DNA of 64,000 nucleotides. It comes from Natranaerofaba carboxydovora (GTDB lineage Bacteria; Bacillota; Natranaerobiia; Natranaerobiales; Natranaerofabaceae). Within the stretch, counting starts at the first letter, position 1. Each line of letters opens with the position of its first letter. The position numbers and the translations under genes were made by a program. The DNA lies in NCBI RefSeq assembly GCF_022539405.1, contig NZ_CP054394.1:2488501-2552500 (forward strand), given 5' to 3'. This document shows positions 1 through 7,642 of this stretch, in pieces. A model generated the notes under the pieces. That model was given only the letters and a program-made list of their open reading frames with translations, made no database searches and was not told where the DNA came from.

Positions 1-651
1 TTCACCAGTTATAATTGTGTTTCGCCAGGAGATTAGTTTTTTGTCATTATTTTTTGTTTTAAGATAATTATCGTAGTAGTTTGGGAAGTTACTTGCAAGC
101 AGTTCATTAAAGACTCCCTTGACATCTTCTTTTTCCTCATCAGTTATTAGAACTTCCCAGATGGGAGTATCTTTAACATCTTCAAAGCCAAAGCCTGTCA
201 CTTCTTCACAGGCTTTGTTGAAATAAACTATCCTACCTGAAGTATCCATCACAATCACAAGGGCTCCCTGGACATTTAGTATTTTTTCGCTAAACTCCCG
301 TTCTTCTTTAAGCTTTTCTTTTTGTCTTCTGATTATATAGAGTGGTCTACCTATCCCAAAACCTACTATTATATATGTTAAACTACAGCTCAGTACTGCC
401 ATGGTAAGTATAGACCCATAGGTTAGATATGAACCAAGACTAATAGAAAAAATAGCCCACATAGAAGAGGCTACTCCACCGTATAGATATAGCTTATAAG
501 AAGTATACACAACAAAAAACAGTCCAAGAATTCCAGTGATGTAAAGGGGAAATAAAAATACAGATACCAAAACCATAAAAGCTCCAATTGTGATTAAACT
601 CTTCTCTCCTGGTGTTAAAGATGTTATTACAGATGTTAAGCGCTCTTTCAT
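1..651 (-). CDS. Membrane-anchored PAS-domain sensor protein, C-terminus cut by window edge
   Basis: The reading frame is open from an ATG at 651 to base 1, giving 217 residues of an incomplete protein. The start follows a good ribosome site (GGAGGG). Residues about 15-105 are hydrophobic and form several membrane segments. A short charged linker (about 108-122) leads into a PAS domain (about 125-215) with the typical pattern GRIVYFNKACEEVTGF. Proteins of this shape normally continue into a histidine kinase, GGDEF or PAS/PAC output domain, which lies outside the window, so the output is unknown. It is separated from the next operon by a strong hairpin. Confidence 0.8.
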   Translation of the reverse strand, partial: MKERLTSVITSLTPGEKSLITIGAFMVLVSVFLFPLYITGILGLFFVVYTSYKLYLYGGVASSMWAIFSISLGSYLTYGSILTMAVLSCSLTYIIVGFGIGRPLYIIRRQKEKLKEEREFSEKILNVQGALVIVMDTSGRIVYFNKACEEVTGFGFEDVKDTPIWEVLITDEEKEDVKGVFNELLASNFPNYYDNYLKTKNNDKKLISWRNTIITGE

Positions 652-722
652 CAGTACCCTCCGGCTTTAATATTTTTCGGTCACATTTTGATTTTCGACA
701 AAAAATTACAAGAACAATAAAA

Positions 723-765
723 ATTCCCTATTTATGCTAATTTCATTTTAGCATAAATAGGGAAT
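723..765 (-). terminator. Intrinsic terminator of the yedE-tusA-DUF3343 operon
   Basis: An 18-bp perfect inverted repeat (ATTCCCTATTTATGCTAA and its complement) with a 7-base loop. Read on the minus strand it is followed by a T-rich tract (TTTTTATTG). It lies just downstream of the DUF3343 gene. Confidence 0.8.
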
Positions 766-799
766 ATATTTCCATACTTCTATAAGTTTAGAGGGTTGT

Positions 800-1054
800 T
801 TAAATATACACCTCTGGCTTTTTCTTTTTGTCCTCTGGAATTAGATAGATGTTCTCGAACTCTATAGAGTATTTGTCACACATCTCTATAAGTCTATCTA
901 TCTCTTCTTTGTCAGTTACCTTCCCACAAAAACCGCAGGAAGCTCCTACTTTTCTTGGAAGGGGAATAAGCTTAACATCTCTATTCTCTTCTTTTGCCAC
1001 CTGGTCAAACTTTAATGCCAGGTGAGTGGTGGGAAAGGTAAACACCCAGTACAT
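800..1054 (-). CDS. DUF3343 (putative Se/S carrier-like) protein
   Basis: A small protein of about 84 residues matching the DUF3343/Se_S_carrier pattern: an N-terminal YWVFTFPTTHLALKFD segment, then a central GASCGFCGK motif with the cysteines expected to carry sulfur or selenium. The chosen ATG at 1054 sits 8 bases after GAAGG; an ATG at 1060 and a GTG at 1063 are also in frame. This family often lies near yedE/yedF-type selenium genes, as it does here. The biochemical role of the family is not well established; a trans-sulfuration or selenium relay role is inferred. Confidence 0.8.
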   Translation of the reverse strand: MYWVFTFPTTHLALKFDQVAKEENRDVKLIPLPRKVGASCGFCGKVTDKEEIDRLIEMCDKYSIEFENIYLIPEDKKKKPEVYI

Positions 1055-1148
1055 ATACATCACCTTCTCGTATCATGAGATCAAAATATAAAATTAGTGT
1101 CTAAAAGTCTAAATATTAAGTCTGCACATAAAGACCTATTTTGCTATG

Positions 1149-1373
1149 CTATTCTGGTGTAATATTAACAACAAAATCTTCACTATCTTCTTCTACTTCA
1201 ACGTAAAATCCTTTTTGCAGGGCAAACTTCTTTACATTATCTTTTGCCGTGGGGCTATTTACAAGGACTTTGTAGTTTCCACTTCCTTCTGATAAGGCAT
1301 TCTTGGTTAATATGACAGGCTGAGGACAAGACAGCCCTCTTGCATCTATGGTTTTAAATTCTTTTTCTGACAT
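1149..1373 (-). CDS. TusA/SirA/YedF-family sulfur (selenium) carrier
   Basis: 74 residues, the usual length of a single-domain TusA-like protein. The conserved CPxP motif is seen as RGLSCPQP with the carrier cysteine at residue 16. The start is supported by AAAGGAGG upstream. TusA proteins pass persulfide sulfur to acceptors; the YedF branch is associated with selenium metabolism. With a YedE-like membrane protein upstream and DUF3343 downstream, a selenium role is likelier than tRNA thiolation. The gap to yedE is filled by a palindromic repeat, which may separate the transcripts. Confidence 0.85.
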   Translation of the reverse strand: MSEKEFKTIDARGLSCPQPVILTKNALSEGSGNYKVLVNSPTAKDNVKKFALQKGFYVEVEEDSEDFVVNITPE

Positions 1374-1502
1374 TTTAAGATTCCTCCTTTGTTTTAGAAA
1401 AGTAATTAAATTTTCGAATTCCTACATTATATATACTACATATATACTACTATACTCGAAATATTTTAATCTTACCTGACTTACCTGAATACTTCTCTAA
1501 TA

Positions 1503-1787
1503 TTCCAAAAGAGGTCTATGCACCTCTTTTTTACGACTAAAGATTCTGCAGGAATTAATTTGTGCTTTTAGAATTTTCGATTTCTAAAATTCGCTTAGCA
1601 CTTTCCATTATTCACACCCAGGATTCCAGTAGAGGTCTATGTAGCACGATTTAGAATTTTTGATTTCTAAAATTCGCTAAGTGCTACCTCTTTTTACAAC
1701 TAAAGATTCTGCAGGAATTAATTTGTGCTTTTAGAATTTTTGCTTTCTAAAATTCGCTTAGCACATAATTAATCCTGCACGAATCTA
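1503..1787. repeat. Two long repeat units made of nested palindromes
   Basis: Two copies (about 1503-1600 and 1624-1763) share the order: a GAGGTCTATG...ACCTCTTTTT hairpin, then CTAAAGATTCTGCAGGAATT, then a 39-bp palindrome of the form GTGCTTTTAGAATTTT...AAAATTCGCTTAGCAC. In the second copy the loop of the first hairpin carries an extra palindrome of about 45 bp (1641-1686) with the same TTAGAATTTT/AAAATTCG core. The last copy is flanked by a further outer stem reaching about 1786. No ORF is present. It fills the space between yedE and the TusA gene. Confidence 0.75.
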
Positions 1788-2876
1788 CTACATATCCGCC
1801 GATTTAGAACTCCCTACACCTACTCCAAGTCCTTCTGTATTCATAAATGCAGTAGCAAAGACAAAGACAAATCCTACAACAAGGGCAGCTATCCCCGCAG
1901 TAGTCGCCCCTGCAGGGCTTGCCGCTATCCCAAAGTTATGGGCAAGGGCTCCTCCTGTAAGCATACCAAAGACGGCAACACTTGCATCACCATCACCTGA
2001 GCCTGCTAGGATAAGCTGTCTTAGAGGACAACCTCCAAGTAAAATAGCACATATCCCAACAAGGGCCATACTAAGGAAGTTAAATAAATGTTCAGTGTGA
2101 GCTACAGGCTGATCTACGAAACCTAAGTTAAAATTACCTACCACAATGTTGAAGACAAGAGCTACAACGAATATAAAGATAAAGCCTGTAAACAAAGTGA
2201 AATCCCTAATAAGATACACATCTCTTATCCCACCTGCCATGCATAACCTTGACCTTTGGGCAAGAGCACCAACTACTAGGCCGGAGATAAGAGAAACAAT
2301 CAAAGGCGCTGTCATAGAACCAGGACCTTCTTCACTAAAAATCAATATCCCAGGTACTAATAAAAGCAGCGCTAACAATACTAGAGAGAATATAGGCGCA
2401 CTATAACCTTCTAAATTCTTTTGAGAATAGCTTCTTCCAAGGTTGTAGCCTTTTTTTAGAAACTCTGTTCCTACAATAATACCCACTGCAAAACCAAAAA
2501 ACCCAGGCACAGCATTAAGATCTCCCCCGGCTAACCTAAGTACCATCCTTAATGGGCATCCCAAAAATATCAATGCCCCAAACATCATAAAGACAGCAAA
2601 CAAAAACCTAGTTGCCGTGGCAGAGCCTGCCATGGGTCTAAATTCTCCACTTATTTTGGAGATAATGAATGAACCAAGTATTAATCCAATTACCTCAGGT
2701 CGTACATACTGAACTACCTCTGCCCTATGAAGGCCTATTCCTCCTGCGATATCCCTTACAAAGCAGGCTATACAAAAGCCCATGTTCAAAGGATTACCTA
2801 GAAGTACTAGCCCTCCTCCAAGTAGACCTACAATAACTCCTGTGATAATCATTATTCTTTTCTCTTCGATCTCCAT
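1788..2876 (-). CDS. yedE: YedE-like putative selenium transporter
   Basis: 362 residues, almost entirely hydrophobic, with about ten predicted membrane segments. It contains the two half-repeats of the YeeE/YedE fold: GNPLNMGFCIACFVRD near the N-terminus, then LGCPLRMVLRLAGGD and LGGCPLRQLILAGSGDGD, each with the conserved cysteine and glycine-rich turn. This arrangement is that of the YedE family linked with selenium traits. ATG start follows AAAGGGGTGG. It heads a cassette with TusA-like and DUF3343 genes. The window also holds yqeB and xdhC, accessory genes of selenium-dependent molybdenum hydroxylases, which supports selenium use. Transport of selenite or thiosulfate is inferred. Confidence 0.85.
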   Translation of the reverse strand: MEIEEKRIMIITGVIVGLLGGGLVLLGNPLNMGFCIACFVRDIAGGIGLHRAEVVQYVRPEVIGLILGSFIISKISGEFRPMAGSATATRFLFAVFMMFGALIFLGCPLRMVLRLAGGDLNAVPGFFGFAVGIIVGTEFLKKGYNLGRSYSQKNLEGYSAPIFSLVLLALLLLVPGILIFSEEGPGSMTAPLIVSLISGLVVGALAQRSRLCMAGGIRDVYLIRDFTLFTGFIFIFVVALVFNIVVGNFNLGFVDQPVAHTEHLFNFLSMALVGICAILLGGCPLRQLILAGSGDGDASVAVFGMLTGGALAHNFGIAASPAGATTAGIAALVVGFVFVFATAFMNTEGLGVGVGSSKSADM

Positions 2877-3222
2877 CCACCCCTTTATCTGTCTGTAGTT
2901 CGTGAAGTTTTTCGCTTACAATTATATTTTAATATATAAAAAAGGGTTTTAGGATTGGATTTATTTATAGTTGTAATCTTTAGTATAGATGGTATTTATA
3001 ATAGATATCTTTGTCTTAACAGCAAGTTCTAAAATATAGTTGCTCAATCCATTTTCCTAGGAAGCAGCGGACTGCTTCTCTCCTCATACTTCTCATAATA
3101 TAATAAAGGGTGACTTTGATAGCCACCCTTAAAATTTAACCATTTTTTATAACTCTCTAATTTTCCCCTTAATAAGGTCAATTACTCTTTATATTTTAAC
3201 GAGCTTTTAAGTCGAAAGCTGC
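2877..3222. other. Intergenic region with hairpins
   Basis: It holds the likely yedE promoter (ATTATA at 2931-2936, TATAAT on the minus strand), a short perfect hairpin GAAGCAG-cgga-CTGCTTC at 3061-3078, and a GGGTG/CACCC hairpin at about 3108-3127 that could terminate the Rpn pseudogene transcript. No gene is seen. Confidence 0.5.
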
Positions 3223-4070
3223 TTAAAGTTCTTCTATCTCTTCTTTAGAAAGATTTGTTATTTCAATTATCTCTTCAATTTTATAACCTTTTTTAAGCAT
3301 ATTTTTAGCAATTTTTCTTTTACTTTCTTTTTCCGCTTCTTTTTTACCTTCTTTCTTAGCATCTGCAAGAGTTTTCTTAATTACCCTTTCAACGTTAGAG
3401 ATCATTTCTTCCACCTCCTCAGGGTTAGCCTTATCTAAGATTTCAACAACCTTTTCCTTTTGTTTAGGTGACAGGGTACGGGTCAAAATATTTTTCGCCC
3501 AGGTTACAAAGAGCCTAAATTCAACCTTGTTTAATTTGCTGATAATCTTTGCGAGCTTTTTTAAGGCTTTAATTATCTCTAAAAAGTTTTTGCACTGGTC
3601 TAATAAGAATACTGTTCCCAAAAGGTTTTCTAGCTCTAATAGTTCATTTTCATCATATTGGCGAACATTAACCAATGAATATTTAAAATCCAGGACATGT
3701 TCTCCGAAAAGTTCAGAGCCATTTAAGTATTCTTTAAAATTTAATGGTACCGTCCATTTATTTTCTCCATTGTATAATACTATAGGTACTATTACAGGCA
3801 GGCGAAAATCCTTTCTTGCTGCTTTTTGGGGGTCTGTATTTTTTATTATATCTCTCCAGATTTCTGTCATGTACAAAAGCAGGCGGTATGGCATTTGAAA
3901 ATCTACAGTGGATTGAAGCTCTAATAATACATAAAATATTACATCTCTATCTTTTATTTTTGCCTTGTAAACTATATCTGCAATAATTGGATGAAAGCTA
4001 CTTTACTTTTAAAAAGGTATTTATATCCTGTATCATGGGGGTTATTTACCTGGCTGTTGTGCTCTGACAT
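3223..4070 (-). pseudogene. Rpn-family recombination-promoting nuclease/putative transposase, internally deleted
   Basis: The main frame (3223-3894) encodes 223 residues matching the C-terminal two thirds of Rpn (YhgA-like) proteins. The frame continues upstream in recognisable family sequence (ADIVYKAKIKDRDVIFYV, then LELQSTVDFQMPYRLLLYM), where the PD-(D/E)XK core lies, but reaches a stop. The true N-terminus is found in another frame from an ATG at 4070 (MSEHNSQVNNPHDTGYKYLF) and runs into TAG after QLLQI. The two frames meet near 4000; I estimate about 40 residues are missing at the join. This is a deletion with frameshift, so the nuclease is probably dead. The C-terminus has the lysine/glutamate-rich helix and KGYKIEEIIEITNLSKEEIEEL tail typical of the family. 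Confidence 0.8.
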
Positions 4071-4139
4071 TAAAGTAGCCTCTTTTCTATTTTATTTATA
4101 TTATAGCATATGATTGTAGTTTTTAGGAAAAATAAGTTC

Positions 4140-4330
4140 TAGCTTTAGGTGCATATCCTAAGCTGGATTTAATTTGTATAAATAAAAAGTGCACAGAAGT
4201 TTCAGATACGTCCGCGTCAATGTTTGAAGCTAGCTATGCTAGCAAGTTTTGACGCGGCCTGAAAATTCTGTGCACTTATCAATAATTTACCACAAATTCT
4301 TATACAGCCTTAGGATAGCACCTAAAGCTA
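4140..4330. mobile_element. MITE-like nested palindrome with terminal inverted repeats
   Basis: The ends are exact 13-bp inverted repeats (TAGCTTTAGGTGC at 4140-4152; complement at 4318-4330), extended to about 26 bp with one indel (ATATCCTAAGCTG against CAGCCTTAGGATA). Inside are AAGTGCACAGAA (4187-4198) with its complement at 4266-4277, CCGCGTCAA (4212-4220) with its complement at 4249-4257, and a central GCTAGC-TAT-GCTAGC. Almost the whole 191 bp can fold on itself and no ORF is present. The right end overlaps the TAG stop of the response regulator gene. No clear target duplication is visible. Confidence 0.7.
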
Positions 4331-5077
4331 TTTCAACGCCCTCTTAAGTTCCTCTAACTTATACCTGCTTACATAGGCTGTCTTTGTAGTGCCTGCAAGC
4401 TCTACTATATAAGATCTTGGGGTATCACCTTCAGTTACTCTAATGATTTTTTCCTTATTTACTATGAAGGACCTGTGCACTCTGACAAACCTTGAGTCTA
4501 GGTCTTGTTCAAGCTCCTGCAGGGGCTTCTGGGTGGTATAGCTTTTGGTGTAGGTGTGGATTATGGTATTTCTGCCCTGCTTTTCTTTTTCTATCATGGT
4601 TATATCTTCAAAAGGTATTCTAAGAATCTCTTTTTTCTCTTCTATCAGTATGCACGGCTTGTCTGATTTTTCTACCTTTCTATGAAACTTTTCTTTAATA
4701 ATTTTACTTACAAGTTTGTTTAGTGTGCTTTTGAACCTATCTTTGTCAATAGGTTTTAGAATATAGTCAAAAGGATGTACCGCAAAGGAATCAAGAGCAT
4801 ATTCTGAATGGGCTGTGACAAAGATAAAATAAGTCTCACTTAGCTCTATATGGATGTTTTTTGCCACTTCGATACCGTTTAGACAGTTTCTTTGATCCTC
4901 TCCTGAGAGGCCAATGTCTAATATTACTATATCTGGTTGTTCTTTTTTTGCTATTTCGATAGCCTCTTTTCCCCTGCCGGTATCAAATATACTATCTATA
5001 TATGTAACTTCAGATACTAACTTCTTGATAAATTCTCTAATCCTGTCATCGTCTTCTAATATAAGTGCTTTTAGCAT
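4328..5077 (-). CDS. LytTR-family response regulator
   Basis: 249 residues. Residues 1-120 are a receiver domain with the acidic pocket (LEDDD at 8-11), the phospho-acceptor D54 (IVILDIGLSGE), T/S in FVTAHSE and the conserved lysine in YILKPID. Residues about 145-245 are a LytTR DNA-binding domain (ILRIPFEDITMIEKEKQ, RFVRVHRSFIVNKEKI). This is the AgrA/LytR/VirR architecture, normally paired with a membrane histidine kinase, but no kinase gene is adjacent. ATG start follows an AGAGGTG site. The stop codon lies inside the terminal repeat of the palindromic element downstream. Confidence 0.9.
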   Translation of the reverse strand: MLKALILEDDDRIREFIKKLVSEVTYIDSIFDTGRGKEAIEIAKKEQPDIVILDIGLSGEDQRNCLNGIEVAKNIHIELSETYFIFVTAHSEYALDSFAVHPFDYILKPIDKDRFKSTLNKLVSKIIKEKFHRKVEKSDKPCILIEEKKEILRIPFEDITMIEKEKQGRNTIIHTYTKSYTTQKPLQELEQDLDSRFVRVHRSFIVNKEKIIRVTEGDTPRSYIVELAGTTKTAYVSRYKLEELKRALK

Positions 5078-5164
5078 AGTAACACCTCTATCCTAAGTGT
5101 TTGTACATTGATTACATTTAATTTTTGATAAATATCCTTTAGCTACATTATCTAAAAAAACACA

Positions 5165-5193
5165 TAAAAAATAAAGGGTAAATAACCCTTTAT
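5165..5193 (-). terminator. Terminator downstream of the first corrinoid protein gene
   Basis: AAAGGGT-aaata-ACCCTTT hairpin, followed on the minus strand by ATTTTTTA. Confidence 0.6.
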
Positions 5194-5284
5194 TACTATA
5201 TCACCAATATAATCTATATCATACCAATATCATCTAAGCGTCTCAAAAACTATGTATTAATCTTCCTAAAAACTCCTCTAAAAA

Positions 5285-5932
5285 CTATAAAATAAGCTCT
5301 TTTGACATCAGTTTATCTGCTGCTAGTACAGCTTGCTTTGCATTTTTGGCAAAGCCATCTGCCCCGGTCCAGTTAACATGCTCTTCTGAGACTGCACTGC
5401 CGCCAATTAGATACTTGACTTTATCTCTAATGCCTTCTTCTTCAAGGGCGGTGGAAACTTCTCTTAACCTGTAAGATGTGGTTGTAGTATATGCTGATGC
5501 ACCAACTATATCTGCATTCTTTTCCTTTATCTTCTTTGCAAACATATAAGGCGGGATATCCACACCGATGTCATAAACCCTGTAACCTCCACCCTGCAGG
5601 ACATACTTTACTATATTCTTGCCAAGCTCGTGCATATCGCCCTGTACTACACCTAGTACTACCCTACCCCTAACCTTTCCTTCATAATAACCAATCCTTG
5701 GGAGCACTACTTCTAATCCCTGCCTCATGGTATCTCCCGCAAGGATAAAATCATGAATAGGAGATTCTCCCCTGTTGTACTTATCCCCTGCTATTTCAAG
5801 CCCTTTGGTCATCTGGGTTAATATCGTCCATTCATCTATTCCTATGCCTATGAGCTTATTTACCAACCTATCAATAGTATTCATCTCTCCAGAGACGACA
5901 GCATTTTTCAGACTTACTTCTAATTCTAGCAT
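5285..5932 (-). CDS. Corrinoid (B12-binding) methyl-carrier protein, MtbC/MttC family
   Basis: 215 residues, typical of two-domain corrinoid proteins of methyltransferase systems. Residues about 1-85 are the helical cap domain; about 90-210 are the Rossmann-type cobalamin domain. The base-off signature DxHxxG is seen as GDMHELGKN, followed by YRVYDIGVDIPP, an SAYTTTTSYRL segment and the GG loop IGGSA. The glutamate in HELG departs from the commoner HDIG. It carries a methyl group from a substrate methyltransferase to a folate-side methyltransferase. It is transcribed away from the main methyltransferase island and has two cre-like palindromes upstream. No methyltransferase is adjacent on its strand, so its partner is unknown. 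Confidence 0.9.
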   Translation of the reverse strand: MLELEVSLKNAVVSGEMNTIDRLVNKLIGIGIDEWTILTQMTKGLEIAGDKYNRGESPIHDFILAGDTMRQGLEVVLPRIGYYEGKVRGRVVLGVVQGDMHELGKNIVKYVLQGGGYRVYDIGVDIPPYMFAKKIKEKNADIVGASAYTTTTSYRLREVSTALEEEGIRDKVKYLIGGSAVSEEHVNWTGADGFAKNAKQAVLAADKLMSKELIL

Positions 5933-5987
5933 TCTTTTTGGCTCCTCCCCCTAAAGCTATTTTCTACAAGGTCATACGGCTAGACTC

Positions 5988-6001
5988 TGAAAGCGGTTTC
6001 A
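5988..6001. promoter_or_regulatory. cre-like palindrome 1
   Basis: TGAAAGCGGTTTCA fits the CcpA operator consensus TGWAANCGNTNWCA at every position. It lies about 55 bp upstream of the corrinoid gene start. A LacI-family operator would look the same. Confidence 0.5.
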
Positions 6002-6079
6002 CCAAGAGTCTAATTCTACTTTCTAGCCTTAGATACCTCTCCCATTTACTAATAATCTGAAAAAATTTCAACATGTTTG

Positions 6080-6093
6080 TGAAAGCGATTTCA
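6080..6093. promoter_or_regulatory. cre-like palindrome 2
   Basis: TGAAAGCGATTTCA, inside the longer perfect palindrome TGTGAAAGCGATTTCACA, again fits the cre consensus. Two copies 92 bp apart upstream of one gene suggest cooperative binding of a LacI/CcpA-type repressor. Confidence 0.55.
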
Positions 6094-6101
6094 CAAATAG
6101 C

Positions 6102-6149
6102 TAAAAAATAAGGGGGTATCTTAAATCTCTATTTGTTAGATACGCCCTT
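6102..6149 (-). terminator. Hairpin with T-tract upstream of the corrinoid gene
   Basis: AAGGGGGTATC (6110-6120) pairs with GATACGCCCTT (6139-6149). On the minus strand it is followed by ATTTTTTA. It lies upstream of the cre-like sites, so it could be a transcription attenuator in a longer leader or simply insulate the gene. Confidence 0.45.
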
Positions 6150-6481
6150 CTTAAGAAATTCTGACAGCATTACCAATTACAAAAAACAAAAGATGACAAA
6201 ATTTTTAAATTAAAAAGTGTAATTTTTAATTTACTTTTTTCATCTTATTCTAGACTTTAACACTTAGGATAAATACATTCAAGCACTACGTTTGAATAGG
6301 TTATATAGGTGGGTGAATAGCCAATATTCAGGAGTGTATGGTCGCCGAAAAATTAACTACTTTGACATTATGAAACAGATTAAGTATTAAATAAAATTGT
6401 TAATAGTTGTCCATAATATTCTAGTAAGTATATTTTTTGTTATACCTAAAAAACAAATATATTACATTGGAGGGATCCATT
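6150..6481. other. Divergent intergenic region, AT-rich
   Basis: It contains an AT-rich hairpin (AAATTAAAAA-gtgt-aaTTTTTAATTT near 6209-6234) inside an AAGATG/CATCTT outer stem, and a plausible forward promoter (TTGACA near 6363, TATTAA near 6385) for the small ORF that follows. No riboswitch known to me was recognised. Confidence 0.4.
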
Positions 6482-6625
6482 ATGGATAAGAGAAATCATC
6501 TTGACCAGCTTCCTCTAGCTGAGCTTGGTGATGGGGAGCTAAATCAGATCAAAGAGCTTGAGAGATCTTTGACTGAAAAGTATAATCAGGACATCTACCT
6601 TATGGCACTAAAGGAAACTAAATAG
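6482..6625 (+). CDS. Small hypothetical protein (47 aa)
   Basis: ATG at 6482 is preceded by a strong site (TTGGAGGGATCCATT). The 47-residue product is charged, with a helical C-terminal half (QIKELERSLTEKYNQDIYLM). It resembles short unannotated proteins common in anaerobic Firmicutes, but I cannot assign a family. A clear terminator follows, so it is probably its own transcription unit, just upstream of the GntR regulator. Confidence 0.6.
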   Translation: MDKRNHLDQLPLAELGDGELNQIKELERSLTEKYNQDIYLMALKETK

Positions 6626-6691
6626 CTATTTTAGAAGAGAGTTCATCAGTGGGTTCATCAAAAAATTCACCGAGGATTTCGTCAGTGAATT

Positions 6692-6726
6692 TAAGCTCCA
6701 GCAATGTGGCTGGGGCTTAAAATTTT
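6692..6726 (+). terminator. Terminator after the small ORF
   Basis: AAGCTCCAGC-aatgtg-GCTGGGGCTT hairpin followed by AAAATTTTT. Confidence 0.65.
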
Positions 6727-6747
6727 TACCCTATTTTTTACCCGATG

Positions 6748-6780
6748 TTGTATATACAAGTTGGCAGGTATATGATATAC
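6748..6780. promoter_or_regulatory. Operator candidates upstream of the GntR gene
   Basis: A perfect 12-bp palindrome TTGTATATACAA (6748-6759) is followed by GTATATgATATAC (6768-6780). Related TGTMTATACAAG sequences occur at 8412, 14741 and 14875. AT-rich palindromes with a GT...AC core are common GntR/HutC operators, so autoregulation is likely. Confidence 0.55.
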
Positions 6781-6831
6781 TTGTTGTAAGTAAGTTTAAG
6801 TATATGTCCATAAAGAAGGGAAGTTAAGAGA

Positions 6832-7611
6832 ATGGCTACAGAAAAGTTAGACCTAAACCTCAAAAATGAATTTAGTAAGCTTGACAAAACTTCTGTCATC
6901 CCTGTTTATTACCAGGTGGCAAAGATTTTGGAAGGCCTAATCCTAGAGGAGAAGTTTGGCCCGGGTGAGATGCTTCCCTCGGAGACTAAGATCGCTGAGC
7001 TGTGTGATATCAGTAGGATGACAGTTAGAAAGGCAATCTCAGAGCTAGCAGAGAGAGGTTTAGTAATAAGGGAAAAAGGCAAGGGCACCTTTGTCAGCAA
7101 AAAAGATTTTAATTATGCAACTTTTAAACATATAGATCTGCATGATAAAATGAGAAAGAAAGGTTATGAAGTAACCACAAAAATCATCCAGGCAGATATC
7201 TTAAAGACTGAAGATGATAGTGTAGATAATATAGCTAAAAAACTAAACCTATCTCCTGGTGAAAGGGTGCTTCGATATGGTCTATTGAGCTATGTTGAAG
7301 AGAAGCCTTATGTATTCGAAAAAAAATACATACCATATACGAAGCAATCACCGATCTTAGAGAGCGATATTATCGATTCTTCACTTCCTAGATTACTCAC
7401 CCTTCACGATAAGACAAAGACTCCCTATACAAACAGCAGAGTCCTAAAGGCAGTTATTCTAAATGAAGAAGCAAAGCACCTAGAAATAGAAAAAGGCTCG
7501 CCTGGTATATTAATCGAACAATTAATATATGATAAAGATGAAAACCCAATCGGGTATGAAGAATCAATCTATCGCGGTGATGAGTATATGCTTGTAAGCG
7601 AAGATAAGTAA
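6832..7611 (+). CDS. GntR-family regulator, HutC/UTRA subfamily
   Basis: 259 residues. A winged helix lies at about 20-90 (IPVYYQVAKILEGLIL..., LPSETKIAELCDISRMTVRK, ERGLVIREKGKGTFVS). A UTRA ligand-binding domain fills about 105-255 (LSPGERVLRYGLL, KPYVFEKKYIPY, GILIEQLIYDKDENPIGY). These regulators are usually repressors released by a small molecule. The gene precedes corrinoid and methyltransferase genes on the same strand. Palindromes of one type lie before this gene, before the first UroD-type gene and between the two divergent transporter genes, so it probably controls the island. The ligand is not predictable from sequence. Confidence 0.92.
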   Translation: MATEKLDLNLKNEFSKLDKTSVIPVYYQVAKILEGLILEEKFGPGEMLPSETKIAELCDISRMTVRKAISELAERGLVIREKGKGTFVSKKDFNYATFKHIDLHDKMRKKGYEVTTKIIQADILKTEDDSVDNIAKKLNLSPGERVLRYGLLSYVEEKPYVFEKKYIPYTKQSPILESDIIDSSLPRLLTLHDKTKTPYTNSRVLKAVILNEEAKHLEIEKGSPGILIEQLIYDKDENPIGYEESIYRGDEYMLVSEDK

Positions 7612-7642
7612 TTTTGTCACCCTCTATTTTGGAGGTTAATTT

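Noticed and set aside
1425-1455. TATATACTAC repeats upstream of the TusA gene as a CRISPR-like or operator array
   Set aside because: Only two short copies in AT-rich DNA, without spacers; kept only as a note on possible relation to the repeats near 52160.
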